Source: UBA11373 sp035291545 | GTDB taxonomy: Bacteria > Actinomycetota > Acidimicrobiia > Spongiisociales > UBA11373 | Reading direction: 5' to 3' | Length of the DNA stretch: 41,030 nt | NCBI GenBank assembly: GCA_035291545.1 | Contig: DATDRW010000037.1 | Span: forward strand, 1-41,030 | Translations under genes and position numbers: made by a program | Shown: positions 24,051-33,584 of the stretch, piece by piece | Layout: each line of letters begins with the position of its first letter | How positions within the stretch are numbered: position 1 is the stretch's first letter | The notes under the pieces: model-generated | Told to the model about the DNA's origin: nothing | The model's database searches: none | The model's input: the letters and a program-made list of their open reading frames with translations, nothing else

Positions 24051-26348
24051 CTAGCCGCGCTTTTTCGCCGCCAGGGTCAGCAGGAACGCCGCCGCCATGG
24101 CGGTCCCGACCGCGATCAGGCCGACCGGCAGGCGGCCTCCGGAGTCCCGGCCGGTGGGAGGCAGGGCGACGGCCGGGGCGGAGGTCGTTCCCGCCTCCAT
24201 CGTCGTGGTGGAAAGGTCGGCAGGCAGGGGATCGGCGTCGGCATCGGTGGCGACGATCTCGTAGGCGGTCCCGCCGTGGACGACCGTCAGGTCTGCCGCG
24301 ATCGCCAGAGCGGCCGCCAGGGTCGGGTCTGATGCCGCCAGGGTGAAGTAGTCGGCCGAGCCGAACGCCACCCGGACGGTGTCCAACGCCGGATCGAATG
24401 CGGTGTCCATCCAGCGTCCATTGCTGAGACGGAAGGTGCGCCCACCACCGATACGGACGAGGTCGCCGTACTCGGCCCCGGGAGCGACGCCGGTCTCGGC
24501 GGTCGCCAGGTCGCCGGCGGCGTCCGCCGCCCCCACCGCCGCCTCACCGGAGGCGGGGAGGGTGGTGGATGCGGCGTTCTCGGCCGCCGATCGGGAGATC
24601 TCCTCGATGGCATCCTCGCCGAACGGGGCGTCCTCGGTGACCAGGTAGGAGGTGTACGGGGTCACGATCCCCCAGCGAATCGACAACCGCACGATCTGGT
24701 CGATGGTCTCGTCGTCCGGCCCATCGATGCGGACCGTCCTGAGGAGCTCACCGATCTTGCGGGTCGCCCACAGCCGGGGGATGGTCGGATCGCCCCCGGA
24801 CTCCGCAAAGCGGATGTCATCGAAAACGAGGTCGATGGGTTCACCGCGTACCCTCCCGGAGAGGGTGACGGTGACGGTGCCGGAGCCCTCGTAGCGACCG
24901 GCGACCACGAGCTGACCTCCGCGGAAGACGTCGGGAAGCGGTGCCGGATGGAGGTCGGACACCGTTACGCCCTCGACGTCGAGGGTGACCCCGGTGAGCA
25001 CCGGAGAGGCCACTTTCGAGTACAGCGCCTCGACGGCGGCGTCGATCGCCTCGTCCGGGTTGACGTAGGTCGTGGTCCCGTGGTGGTCGCGGGCGATGGC
25101 GTCGAGGAGGAAGGTGTCGACGTCGAATCCAACGCCGAACGCAAAGATCGACACCGTCTCGCTCGCCCGCTCCTCGAGGTTGGCGAGGATCTCCGGGGTG
25201 TCGATCACGCCCTCCGTGGGGAGACCGTCGGTGAGGAAGACGACGTAGGCGGGTCGCCCGGCCCCGGCGCGGTCGAACGCCTCGGCGAGCGCCAGGTCGA
25301 TGTTGGTCGATCCACCCGCAGCCAGCCCGGACACCCAGCCGCCGGCTGTCCCGGCCTCCTCGGCAGAACGGAGCCCGTCGCCGTAGGAGTCGGTGCCGGT
25401 GGAAAAGGCGATGACATCGAAGCGGTCCCCATCGTTGAGGTGGGCGAGGATGTACCCGACGGCGTCCTGCGCCTGTTCGAGCTTTTCACCCTCCATGCTG
25501 CCGGAGACGTCGAGCACGATCACGACGTCTTTGGGGACCACCGCCTCTTCGGCGGAGAGGCCCGGCGAGGCGAGCAGTAGGAAGTACCCGTCACCGTCTC
25601 CGGCAAAGGTGAGGACGTCGAGGGACACGGCGGCGGCGTCCGTCGAGTAGTAGAGGGTGAAGTCGCTCTCCGGCGCCCCGATCCCTTCGTATCCGACCTC
25701 GACGAGGCGGTCGTTGACCCGGTTCACACCGATCTCGTGGCTGGGGGAGTAGACGGTCTTGACGCCGTCTTCTGATCGGATCTCGACGTGGGCCTCGATC
25801 GCCTCGATCTCGGCGTTGTGCTCGCGTCCGAAGGGATGGCGGTACCGGGTCAGCCCGGAGTCCGTGGGGAGCACCTGGCGGTACTCGATCTCGACGGTCC
25901 GGGTGTCACGGGGGCCGATGGGGAACACCGACAGGCGCAGCAGGCCGTCGCCGGCGTATTCGAGGAGAGCCGGATCGAGTGTGCGCCGCACGATGTCCTC
26001 GTAGGTACGGCGGGCGGCCTCGCCGTCGAGGATCTCGCCGGCCACCGGTGCACCGTCGATCCACAGGGTGAGTCCGGTGACCGCAGCGTCGGCGGGGATG
26101 GGATGGAGGAACTCGCCCTCGGCGACGAAGTCGGAGTCGTTGCGCAAGACCTGGTGCACCCGGGTGACGGCGATGCCGTCTTCGATCGTGACGTCGATGC
26201 GGTATTCCTCGATCACCACGTTTGCCGGGCTCCCGCAGTCCCACCATCGGCACGGCGGGAGCGGGGGGTCGATGACGACCTGAGCCAGCGCCGGCGAGGG
26301 AAGCCCGAGGACGAGTGCCAGCAGGGCGGGGAGGAGGCGGATCGCCAT
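24051..26348 (-). CDS. Secreted VIT/von Willebrand A surface protein with LPPTG tail
   Basis: A 765-residue extracytoplasmic protein. The N-terminal signal peptide (about 1-22) ends in PALAQ. A VIT (vault/inter-alpha-trypsin) domain covers about 40-170, with the EGEFLHPIP and EAARRTYEDIVRR motifs. A vWA domain (about 265-440) has the metal-ion-dependent adhesion motif DVSGSM and a TDGLPTEG segment. The C-terminus is LPPTG at 729-733, a hydrophobic helix and KKRG, which fits a sortase cell-wall anchor, though a plain membrane tail is possible. The ATG at 26348 has GAAGGAAGG upstream. Similar bacterial proteins are of unknown function. phhB and the VOC gene follow on the same strand. Confidence 0.9.
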   Translation of the reverse strand: MAIRLLPALLALVLGLPSPALAQVVIDPPLPPCRWWDCGSPANVVIEEYRIDVTIEDGIAVTRVHQVLRNDSDFVAEGEFLHPIPADAAVTGLTLWIDGAPVAGEILDGEAARRTYEDIVRRTLDPALLEYAGDGLLRLSVFPIGPRDTRTVEIEYRQVLPTDSGLTRYRHPFGREHNAEIEAIEAHVEIRSEDGVKTVYSPSHEIGVNRVNDRLVEVGYEGIGAPESDFTLYYSTDAAAVSLDVLTFAGDGDGYFLLLASPGLSAEEAVVPKDVVIVLDVSGSMEGEKLEQAQDAVGYILAHLNDGDRFDVIAFSTGTDSYGDGLRSAEEAGTAGGWVSGLAAGGSTNIDLALAEAFDRAGAGRPAYVVFLTDGLPTEGVIDTPEILANLEERASETVSIFAFGVGFDVDTFLLDAIARDHHGTTTYVNPDEAIDAAVEALYSKVASPVLTGVTLDVEGVTVSDLHPAPLPDVFRGGQLVVAGRYEGSGTVTVTLSGRVRGEPIDLVFDDIRFAESGGDPTIPRLWATRKIGELLRTVRIDGPDDETIDQIVRLSIRWGIVTPYTSYLVTEDAPFGEDAIEEISRSAAENAASTTLPASGEAAVGAADAAGDLATAETGVAPGAEYGDLVRIGGGRTFRLSNGRWMDTAFDPALDTVRVAFGSADYFTLAASDPTLAAALAIAADLTVVHGGTAYEIVATDADADPLPADLSTTTMEAGTTSAPAVALPPTGRDSGGRLPVGLIAVGTAMAAAFLLTLAAKKRG

Positions 26349-26446
26349 GTCGGGCCTTCCTTCGATGGACTGTGCACCGGTGGGACGAACCAGCCGGGGT
26401 TTCCGGTTCCCGTGGCGGGTCCGGCGCACCGGTACCCTGGAGGATC

Positions 26447-27163
26447 GTGGCGCTGCGCAACGATCAGGGCATCGTGCTCCGCGGGTTTCCCTTCGGCGAG
26501 GCCGACCGGGTGGTGGTGTTGCTGAGCCCGAACCACGGGAAGGTCCGGGCGGTCGCCAAGGGGGTGCGCAAGACGAAGAGCCGGTTCGGGGGCCGTCTCG
26601 AGCCTTTCACCCACATCGATCTGGTGCTTTACGAGGGGCGCAACCTCGGCACCATCACCCAGGTCTCCGTGATCGAGGCATTCCCGGCGCTGCGTGGCGA
26701 TCTCGACCGGGTGCTCGCCGCGGGGACGATGGTCGAGGTGGCCGACGCCGTCACCCAGGAGGGGGAGGGGGCACTGCGGGCATTCCTCCTCCTCCAGCGC
26801 GGGTTGCGGGCGCTGGAGGCCGGCCCACGCCATCCCGACCTGGTGGCGTCGTTTCTCCTCAAGGCGGCTGAGGTGGTGGGCATCGCCCCCGCCCTCGACC
26901 ACTGCGCCGGGTGCGGCCGGCGAGAAGACCTGTCCCGCTTCTCCTTTGCCGGTGGCGGGGTGCTGTGCGACCGCGACCGCATCCCCGGCGCCATTGCGCT
27001 GCGGCCCGGGCTCACCGGGTACCTGGCCCGGATCGCTTCCTCCGACCTGGGAGACCTCCCCGCCCCCGATCCCGGGTTCTCCGGTGAGGCGATGGGGGTC
27101 ACCCGGCGGTTCATGGAGTACCACCTCGAGCGGCGCCTCGCTTCCCTGACCGTCGATGGCTGA
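26447..27163 (+). CDS. recO: DNA repair protein RecO
   Basis: A mediator that helps load RecA on SSB-coated DNA with RecR. The protein has 238 residues. The N-terminal OB fold starts RNDQGIVLRGFPFGEADRVV and includes GKVRAVAKGVRKTKSRFGG. The central helical domain follows, then a C-terminal zinc region with CAGCGR and a later GGVLCDRD. The GTG at 26447 has GGAGG a few bases before it and TACCCT at 26433-26438. It is divergent from the VIT/vWA gene and overlaps uppS by 8 nt, as in many actinobacteria. Confidence 0.95.
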   Translation: MALRNDQGIVLRGFPFGEADRVVVLLSPNHGKVRAVAKGVRKTKSRFGGRLEPFTHIDLVLYEGRNLGTITQVSVIEAFPALRGDLDRVLAAGTMVEVADAVTQEGEGALRAFLLLQRGLRALEAGPRHPDLVASFLLKAAEVVGIAPALDHCAGCGRREDLSRFSFAGGGVLCDRDRIPGAIALRPGLTGYLARIASSDLGDLPAPDPGFSGEAMGVTRRFMEYHLERRLASLTVDG

Positions 27164-27860
27164 CCCCCGCCACGTGGCGATCGTCATGGACGGCAACGGC
27201 CGCTGGGCCCAGGCCCGCGGGCTGCCCCGCACCGCCGGTCACGCCGCCGGTGAGGAGGCGCTCTTCGACGTGGTGCACGGCGCCCTCGGTCTCGGCATCG
27301 AATGGCTCACCGTCTTCACGTTCTCCACGGAGAACTGGAACCGTTCGGCGGAGGAGGTCGAGTTCCTCATGGGGTTCAAGGAGGACCTGCTGGTGCGGCG
27401 CCGCGACGAGTTGCACCAACTCGGCGTCCGGGTGCGGTTTCTCGGGAACCGGGCCGATCCCCGGGTGTCCGACCGGCTGCGTGACCAGATCCGGGCCGCC
27501 GAGGAACTCACCGCAGGCGACACGCGTATGACCATGGTGTTCGCCTTCAACTACGGCTCCCGCGCCGAGATCACCGCGGCGGCGCAGAGACTCGCCGGCG
27601 ACGCGGCCGCAGGACGGATCGCGGTGGACGAGATCGACACCGCAGCCTTCGCCGCCCGGTTCGAGATGCCGGACATGCCCGATCCCGACCTGGTGATCCG
27701 GACCAGCGGCGAGCTGCGGACGAGCAACTTCCTCCTCTGGCAGTCCGCCTATGCCGAGTATCTGTTCCCGGAGACCCTGTGGCCCGATTTCAGCACCGCC
27801 GACCTGGAGCGCTGCGTCGCGGAGTACCGGGGGCGGGAGCGGAGGTTCGGGAAGGTGTAG
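27156..27860 (+). CDS. uppS: Isoprenyl transferase (undecaprenyl diphosphate synthase family)
   Basis: A cis-prenyltransferase that elongates allylic diphosphates with isopentenyl diphosphate to make the lipid carrier for cell-wall synthesis. The protein has 234 residues. It has the family signature HVAIVMDGNGRWA with the catalytic Asp, then FTFSTENWNRS and a C-terminal IRTSGELRTSNFLLWQSAYA followed by WPDF. Product chain length cannot be read from the sequence, and actinobacteria often have two such enzymes. Its ATG lies inside recO. The stop is followed at once by a 197-bp inverted-repeat element. Confidence 0.95.
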   Translation: MADPRHVAIVMDGNGRWAQARGLPRTAGHAAGEEALFDVVHGALGLGIEWLTVFTFSTENWNRSAEEVEFLMGFKEDLLVRRRDELHQLGVRVRFLGNRADPRVSDRLRDQIRAAEELTAGDTRMTMVFAFNYGSRAEITAAAQRLAGDAAAGRIAVDEIDTAAFAARFEMPDMPDPDLVIRTSGELRTSNFLLWQSAYAEYLFPETLWPDFSTADLERCVAEYRGRERRFGKV

Positions 27861-28057
27861 GTCGGCCGCCTGCGGCGGCCTCCCGCAATTGGTCAGTCCC
27901 GCGTCTCTTGGCTTGCGCGTCTCGGTGAGGTTCTCGGATCGAGGTGGGCGCGTCTCTCGGCGCAATTGGCAATTGGCAAGACGCGTTATCTGGTTCCGCA
28001 CGCGATCTCCCGCGAATTGCGAATTGCCAATTGCGGAGGCCGCCGTCGGCGGCCGAC
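27861..28057. repeat. 197-bp element with 31-32-bp inverted termini, between uppS and glyS
   Basis: The left arm (27861-27892) and right arm (28027-28057) are near-perfect inverted repeats, starting GTCGGCCGCC and ending GGCGGCCGAC, with a two-base difference and one extra C. The arms begin on the base after the uppS stop. Inside are 7-bp repeats: GCAATTG twice (27962-27975) and GAATTGC, GAATTGC, CAATTGC (28014-28034). No coding frame is convincing. It could be a non-autonomous transposable element, a large RNA hairpin, or both. I see no target-site duplication. Confidence 0.8.
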
Positions 28058-28064
28058 CCCCCTC

Positions 28065-28070
28065 TAACAT
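28065..28070 (+). promoter_or_regulatory. Candidate -10 box for a leaderless glyS transcript
   Basis: TAACAT lies 8 nt before the glyS ATG. The intervening CCCTCCCC contains no ribosome-binding sequence, so transcription would start at or next to the A of the start codon. Confidence 0.5.
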
Positions 28071-28078
28071 CCCTCCCC

Positions 28079-29395
<1,317 letters not shown>

Positions 29396-29396
29396 T

Positions 29397-29553
29397 GCCC
29401 CGTCCCGCAACGTTTGGCGCGCTCACGACGGCCCCCGACGCCCCCGGCTGCGTCCTCCTCCTCGACGCACGGTCAAGTGCGCCTTCGTCGTGCGTCCTTG
29501 CCGGATGACGCCGCCGGCTCGCCATGAGCATCACCAACGTCACGTGACGGGGC
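29397..29553. repeat. Imperfect inverted-repeat element after glyS
   Basis: GCCCCGTC at 29397-29404 and GACGGGGC at 29546-29553 bound a 157-bp stretch directly after the glyS stop, with further pairing of AACGTT-like sequence inside each arm. The right arm includes the perfect 12-bp palindrome CGTCACGTGACG (29538-29549). The layout recalls the element after uppS, but the sequence differs. No gene is evident in the 214-nt gap. Confidence 0.5.
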
Positions 29554-29595
29554 GCTAGGCGTACGACCCCCTGTCGATGACCGGGATGCCCCCGG

Positions 29596-29601
29596 TACAC
29601 T
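29596..29601 (+). promoter_or_regulatory. Candidate -10 box for dnaG-sigA
   Basis: TACACT lies 8 nt before the dnaG ATG, the spacing expected for a leaderless transcript. The spacer (CGCCGGGG) contains GGGG directly before the ATG, too close for normal ribosome binding. Confidence 0.45.
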
Positions 29602-29609
29602 CGCCGGGG

Positions 29610-31364
29610 ATGGCGTATCGGCGGGAAGACATCGAACGGGTGCGGGACGTCACCGATCTCGTCGAGCTGGTCTCCGAGGTCACCAAGGTGCGCCGCTCCG
29701 GTCGCTCGGTGATGGCGGTGTGCCCCTTCCACCAGGAGAAGACGCCGTCGATGAGCGTCGACGCCGCTCGCGGCCTCTACCACTGCTTCGGGTGCGGCAG
29801 GAGCGGCGACCTATTCCGGTTCGTACAGGACACCCAGGCGGTCGATTTCTCCGACGCCGTGGAGGTGCTGGCGCGGCGCGCCGGCATCACCCTGCAGGAG
29901 GATGCCGAGGCGTCGAAGCGCCGCGATCGCCGGCAGACGCTGGTCGACGCCACGACTGTGGCCGTCGACTTCTACCACGACAGCCTGAAGACCGGGCGCG
30001 ACGCCGGGGTGGCGCGCGGTTACCTGCGAGGTCGGGGTTATGAGTCCGAGGTGGTGGAGCGCTTTGTCATCGGGTACTCGCCGCCGCACGGGGAAGCGCT
30101 CGTGGGCCACTTGCGCCGTAAGAAGGTCCCCGAAGATGTGCTGGTCACCGCCGGTCTGGCGGTGCGGGCCCGCACCGGCAAGGTGTTCGACCGGTTCCGG
30201 GGCAGGGTGATGTTCCCGATCTACGACGTGCGCGGCGATGCCGTCGGGTTCGGGGCCCGCCTGCTCGAGGGTGGCGAGGGCCCCAAGTACCTCAATTCGC
30301 CGGAGACTCCGATCTACCACAAGTCCCAGCTGCTCTACGGCCTCAACTGGGCCAAGTCCGAGATCGTTCGCGGCGGCCAGTCTGTGGTGGTCGAGGGGTA
30401 CACGGACGTCATCGCCCTGCACCTGGCGGGGATGCCGGTGGCGGTGGCCACCTGCGGCACCGCCCTCGGCGAGGAGCACCTCGACCTCTTACGGCGGTTC
30501 AGCGAACGGGTCGTGCTCATGTTCGACGCCGACGAGGCCGGGACCAACGCCAGCCTGCGTGGTTTCGACCGCAGCGTTCCCGGTGATCTCGACCTTCGGG
30601 TCGCGGTGCTCCCCATCGGGCGGGATCCCGCCGACGTGGTCGGCGCCGGGGAGATCGACCTCCTGCGCGCGGCACTGACCGACTCATCTCCGTTGCTCCA
30701 GTTCCGCCTCGAGCGTCTTCTGGAAGGGTTCGACCTGTCCGAACCGGAGGCGCGGGGCAGGGCGGTGCGGGCCGCCGCCGAGGTCGTCGCCCGCCATCCC
30801 GACGCGGTGACCCGGCACGAGTACGGGGTGTTCGTGTCGCGTCGCACCGGGGTAGACCTCGACGTCGTGGTGCGCGCCATCGAGGCGGCAGTCTCCGGGG
30901 CGCAGAAGACGCGGCCGGCCCCGAAGCCCCCCGTCCGCCCCCTCCAGGGGGTGGAGAAGGCCGAGCGGGAACTGCTTCGGTTGTTGCTGGCGAACGATCC
31001 CGGTGTGCGCCGACACGACCTCACCGGGGTGTTCTCCCGGGACGAGCATCGAGCCGCGTTCGAGGTGCTGGCCCCGGTGGTGGCGGCGCTCGACCCCGGG
31101 ATGCCGCCCGATCTGGGCTCGCTGCTCGGCGACGACGACAGTGAGGTTGCGGTGATGCTCCGCGGCCTCGCTTTTCTCGAGACCCCGCTGGCGGTGGCGG
31201 AGGAGGTGGTGAGAAAGGTTCAGGTCGGCGCCCTCGAACGCCGAATCGATGAGGTACGGTTGCGCGTCGAAACGCTGGCTCCCGACTCGGCGGCGTATAC
31301 GTCTGGTTTCCAGGAGTTGATAGCGTTGGACCACCGCCGCCGCGAACTCTCGAGTCAGGAATGA
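29610..31364 (+). CDS. dnaG: DNA primase
   Basis: It makes RNA primers for replication. The protein has 584 residues. The N-terminal CHC2 zinc domain has CPFHQEKTPSM and HCFGCGRSGD. The catalytic core includes VMFPIYDVRGDAVGFGAR and PKYLNSPET. The Toprim domain has VVVEGYTDVIALHLAG and MFDADEAGTNA. The C-terminal DnaB-interacting region is less conserved. I choose ATG 29610, where similarity to the family begins (YRREDIERVRDVTDL), over an in-frame ATG 33 nt upstream. sigA starts within its stop, the classic macromolecular-synthesis pairing of primase and sigma factor. Confidence 0.97.
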   Translation: MAYRREDIERVRDVTDLVELVSEVTKVRRSGRSVMAVCPFHQEKTPSMSVDAARGLYHCFGCGRSGDLFRFVQDTQAVDFSDAVEVLARRAGITLQEDAEASKRRDRRQTLVDATTVAVDFYHDSLKTGRDAGVARGYLRGRGYESEVVERFVIGYSPPHGEALVGHLRRKKVPEDVLVTAGLAVRARTGKVFDRFRGRVMFPIYDVRGDAVGFGARLLEGGEGPKYLNSPETPIYHKSQLLYGLNWAKSEIVRGGQSVVVEGYTDVIALHLAGMPVAVATCGTALGEEHLDLLRRFSERVVLMFDADEAGTNASLRGFDRSVPGDLDLRVAVLPIGRDPADVVGAGEIDLLRAALTDSSPLLQFRLERLLEGFDLSEPEARGRAVRAAAEVVARHPDAVTRHEYGVFVSRRTGVDLDVVVRAIEAAVSGAQKTRPAPKPPVRPLQGVEKAERELLRLLLANDPGVRRHDLTGVFSRDEHRAAFEVLAPVVAALDPGMPPDLGSLLGDDDSEVAVMLRGLAFLETPLAVAEEVVRKVQVGALERRIDEVRLRVETLAPDSAAYTSGFQELIALDHRRRELSSQE

Positions 31365-32491
31365 GCTTGGACAAGATCGTCGCCGAACTGGCCGCCCGCG
31401 CTCGTCAACGCGGCTTCCTCATGACCGCCGAGATCGAGCAGGAGCTGGAGGAGGCCGAGGCTCCCGCCGATTCGTTCGATCGGGTCGTCGACGCCTTGCG
31501 CAAGCAGGGTGTTGAGTTCCGTGAGGACTCGCAGGATGCCATCTTCGACATTCTTCCCGCCGACGACGAGATCGAGGTCACGGATCCGGTTCGCATGTAC
31601 CTCCAGGAGATCGGCCGCGTCCCTCTCCTCGACGCCCAGCAGGAGGTCGAGCTGGCGATGCAGCGCGAAGCCGGGATCCGGGCCGAAGAAAAGCTGCCCG
31701 GCCTTGCGGACACTGCCCCGGTCGCCGAGCGGGTGTTCCTCGAGCGGGGGGTTCGAGTCGGCAACCGGGCCGAGCAGCGGCTGGTCGAGGCCAACCTGCG
31801 TCTCGTGGTTTCGATCGCCAAGAAGTACGTGGGCCGGGGAATGCCCCTCCTCGATCTGATCCAGGAGGGCAACCTCGGGCTGATCCGGGCCGTCGAGAAG
31901 TTCGACTACCGCAAGGGGTTCAAGTTCTCCACCTACGCCTCGTGGTGGATTCGGCAGTCGGTGACCCGGGCGCTGGCCGACCAGGGCCGCACCATCCGGG
32001 TGCCGGTGCACATGGTGGAGACGATCAACAAGCTCGCCGCGGTGCAGCGGGCGCTCAGCCAGGAGCTGGGGCGTGAGCCGACCATTGAGGAGATCGCCGT
32101 CGATCTCGAACTGGAACCGGCGAAGGTGTTCGAGTTGCGCCGCATCGCCCAGGACCCGCTCTCGCTCGAGTCGCCCCTCGGCGAGGAGGACGATTCCACG
32201 CTCGGGGACTTCGTCGAGGACCATGATGCCGAGGCCCCGGTGGCGTCGGCGTCGTTCCGGCTGCTGCAGGACTACCTGCGGATCGTGCTCGAGGAACTGT
32301 CCGAGCGGGAGCGCCAGGTGCTCATCATGCGGTTCGGGCTCGCCGACGGCAAGATCCACACGCTGGAGCAGGTTGGGAAGCACTTCAAGGTCACCCGGGA
32401 GCGGGTGCGCCAACTGGAAACCAAGGCGCTGGCCAAGATGCGTCAGCCTTCGCGTGCCGGGAAGCTCAAGGACTATCTGGAGGGCAGCTGA
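31361..32491 (+). CDS. sigA: Primary sigma factor RpoD/SigA
   Basis: The housekeeping sigma-70 factor. The protein has 376 residues. A short region 1.1-like N-terminus precedes region 1.2 (DPVRMYLQEIGRVPLL). Regions 2.1-2.4 follow: LVEANLRLVVSIAKKYVGRG, LDLIQEGNLGLIRAVEKFDY, and the -10-recognition helix KFSTYASWWIRQSVTRAL. Region 3 is next, and region 4 ends with the -35-recognition helix VTRERVRQLETKALAKMR. There is a modest insert between regions 1.2 and 2, around residues 105-135. The ATG overlaps the dnaG stop by 4 nt. tRNA-Asn lies 27 nt downstream. Confidence 0.97.
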   Translation: MSLDKIVAELAARARQRGFLMTAEIEQELEEAEAPADSFDRVVDALRKQGVEFREDSQDAIFDILPADDEIEVTDPVRMYLQEIGRVPLLDAQQEVELAMQREAGIRAEEKLPGLADTAPVAERVFLERGVRVGNRAEQRLVEANLRLVVSIAKKYVGRGMPLLDLIQEGNLGLIRAVEKFDYRKGFKFSTYASWWIRQSVTRALADQGRTIRVPVHMVETINKLAAVQRALSQELGREPTIEEIAVDLELEPAKVFELRRIAQDPLSLESPLGEEDDSTLGDFVEDHDAEAPVASASFRLLQDYLRIVLEELSERERQVLIMRFGLADGKIHTLEQVGKHFKVTRERVRQLETKALAKMRQPSRAGKLKDYLEGS

Positions 32492-32518
32492 CAGGCCGGT
32501 GGTAGCCTTCCCGGCCGT

Positions 32519-32594
32519 TCCGGGGTAGCTCAATTGGCAGAGCAGCGGACTGTTAATCCGTTTGTTGGGAGTTCGAGTCTCCCCCCCGGAGCCA
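32519..32594 (+). tRNA. tRNA-Asn (anticodon GTT), integration site of the island
   Basis: Acceptor TCCGGGG pairs with CCCCGGA, the anticodon stem GCGGA pairs with TCCGT around CTGTTAA (anticodon GTT), the T arm contains GTTCGAG, and the 3' CCA is encoded. It is intact. Its last 49 bases, from within the anticodon stem to CCA, recur exactly at 37951-37999, so the gene was used as an attachment site and its 3' part regenerated by the incoming element. Confidence 0.97.
32546..32594 (+). repeat. attL-type direct repeat (3' part of tRNA-Asn)
   Basis: Exact 49-bp match to 37951-37999. The identity ends sharply on both sides: G versus T before it and A versus G after it. This is the normal core of a tyrosine-recombinase insertion in a tRNA 3' end. 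Confidence 0.95.
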
Positions 32595-32652
32595 AGCGTC
32601 ACAAGGGTATTACCGCACTCATTGGTTTTCCCAGCGACGCTAGCGCACCTCG

Positions 32653-32671
32653 GTTGCAGGAGTGGTTGCAG
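32653..32671. repeat. Two GTTGCAG direct repeats near the left island end
   Basis: GTTGCAG at 32653-32659 and 32665-32671, 12 bp apart and about 60 bp inside the left boundary. The same 7-mer occurs as an inverted pair near the other end. They may be integrase arm-type sites; this is inference. Confidence 0.35.
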
Positions 32672-32752
32672 AAGATGGCCTCCCCGGTTCCTCTCCACCG
32701 TCTGCCATGCGGCGTCGCCCACCCCCCTCCCCCTCCGCTACGTTGCGGGTAT

Positions 32753-32768
32753 TCCCCCTCGGTGGGGA
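32753..32768 (-). terminator. Weak hairpin after the ABC transporter operon
   Basis: TCCCC and GGGGA form a 5-bp stem with a 6-nt loop, about 10 nt past the aapP stop on the minus strand. There is no T-run. The remainder of 32595-32777 holds no gene that I can support. Confidence 0.3.
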
Positions 32769-32777
32769 GAGACCTGC

Positions 32778-33584
32778 TCAGAGGATCTGGGAGATGAACA
32801 GTTTCGTCCGCTCCTCTCGCGGGTTCTCGAAGAAGTGCTCGGGGGTGCCGACCTCGACGATCTCGCCGTCTGCCATGAAGACGACCCGGTCGGACACCTC
32901 CCGGGCAAATCCCATCTCGTGGCTGACGATGATCATTGTCATCCCCGAGCGGGCGAGGTCCTGTATGACATCGAGGACCTCCTTGATCATCTCCGGGTCG
33001 AGCGCCGAGGTCGGCTCGTCGAACAGCATCACCTTCGGGCTCATGGCGAGCGAGCGTGCGATGGCGACCCGCTGCTGCTGACCGCCGGAGAGCTGACCCG
33101 GGAACTTGCGGGCCTGCTCGGGGATCTTCACCCGGGTGAGCAGGCTCATCGCCAGATCCTCCGCCTCCCTGCGGGGCATGTGCCGGGCCTGGCGAGGCCC
33201 GAGGGTGATGTTGTCGAGGACGGTCAGGTGTGGAAACAGGTTGAACTGCTGGAACACCATGCCCGTCTCGAGGCGCACCTCCTGGATGTTCCGGATGTCG
33301 TCTGACAGCTCGATGCCGTCGACGACGATGCGGCCCCTGTCGTGCTTCTCGAGGCGGTTGATGCATCGGATCAGCGTCGACTTGCCCGCGCCGGAGGGGC
33401 CGCACACGACGACCACCTCCTGCCGGCCGACCTTCATTTCGACGCCCTTGAGCGCCTGGAAGTCGCCGAAGAACTTGTCGATTCCCTCGATATCGATGAT
33501 CACGTCCCCGGTGCCGCAAACCTGGGTGGCGTCGGCGAAGACCTCGTCGCGGTGGCGGGCCATGTCGCGTGTCGTGTCGGTCAT
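32778..33584 (-). CDS. aapP: Amino-acid ABC transporter ATP-binding protein (AapP/GlnQ type)
   Basis: The cytoplasmic ATPase that powers the adjacent permeases. The protein has 268 residues. It has Walker A GPSGAGKST, the Q-loop in VFQQFNLFPHLTVLDNI, the signature LSGGQQQRVAIARSLAM, Walker B VMLFDEPTSALDPE and the H-loop in IIVSHEMGFAREV, all typical of polar amino-acid importers. An N-terminal extension of about 28 residues precedes the domain. Its ATG overlaps the aapM stop by 4 nt. It is the last gene of the minus-strand aapJ-aapQ-aapM-aapP operon within the island. Confidence 0.94.
   Translation of the reverse strand: MTDTTRDMARHRDEVFADATQVCGTGDVIIDIEGIDKFFGDFQALKGVEMKVGRQEVVVVCGPSGAGKSTLIRCINRLEKHDRGRIVVDGIELSDDIRNIQEVRLETGMVFQQFNLFPHLTVLDNITLGPRQARHMPRREAEDLAMSLLTRVKIPEQARKFPGQLSGGQQQRVAIARSLAMSPKVMLFDEPTSALDPEMIKEVLDVIQDLARSGMTMIIVSHEMGFAREVSDRVVFMADGEIVEVGTPEHFFENPREERTKLFISQIL

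Noticed and set aside
29397..29783. Minus-strand frame of 192 residues after glyS
   Set aside because: It crosses the dnaG start and the inverted repeat and has no recognisable domain or ribosome-binding site.
32534..32797. Frames starting near tRNA-Asn with LLGVRVSPPEP-like or antisense GGETRTPNKRIN text, repeated at 37906-38208
   Set aside because: They are translations of the tRNA sequence and its attR copy, so their similarity to each other only reflects the 49-bp repeat.
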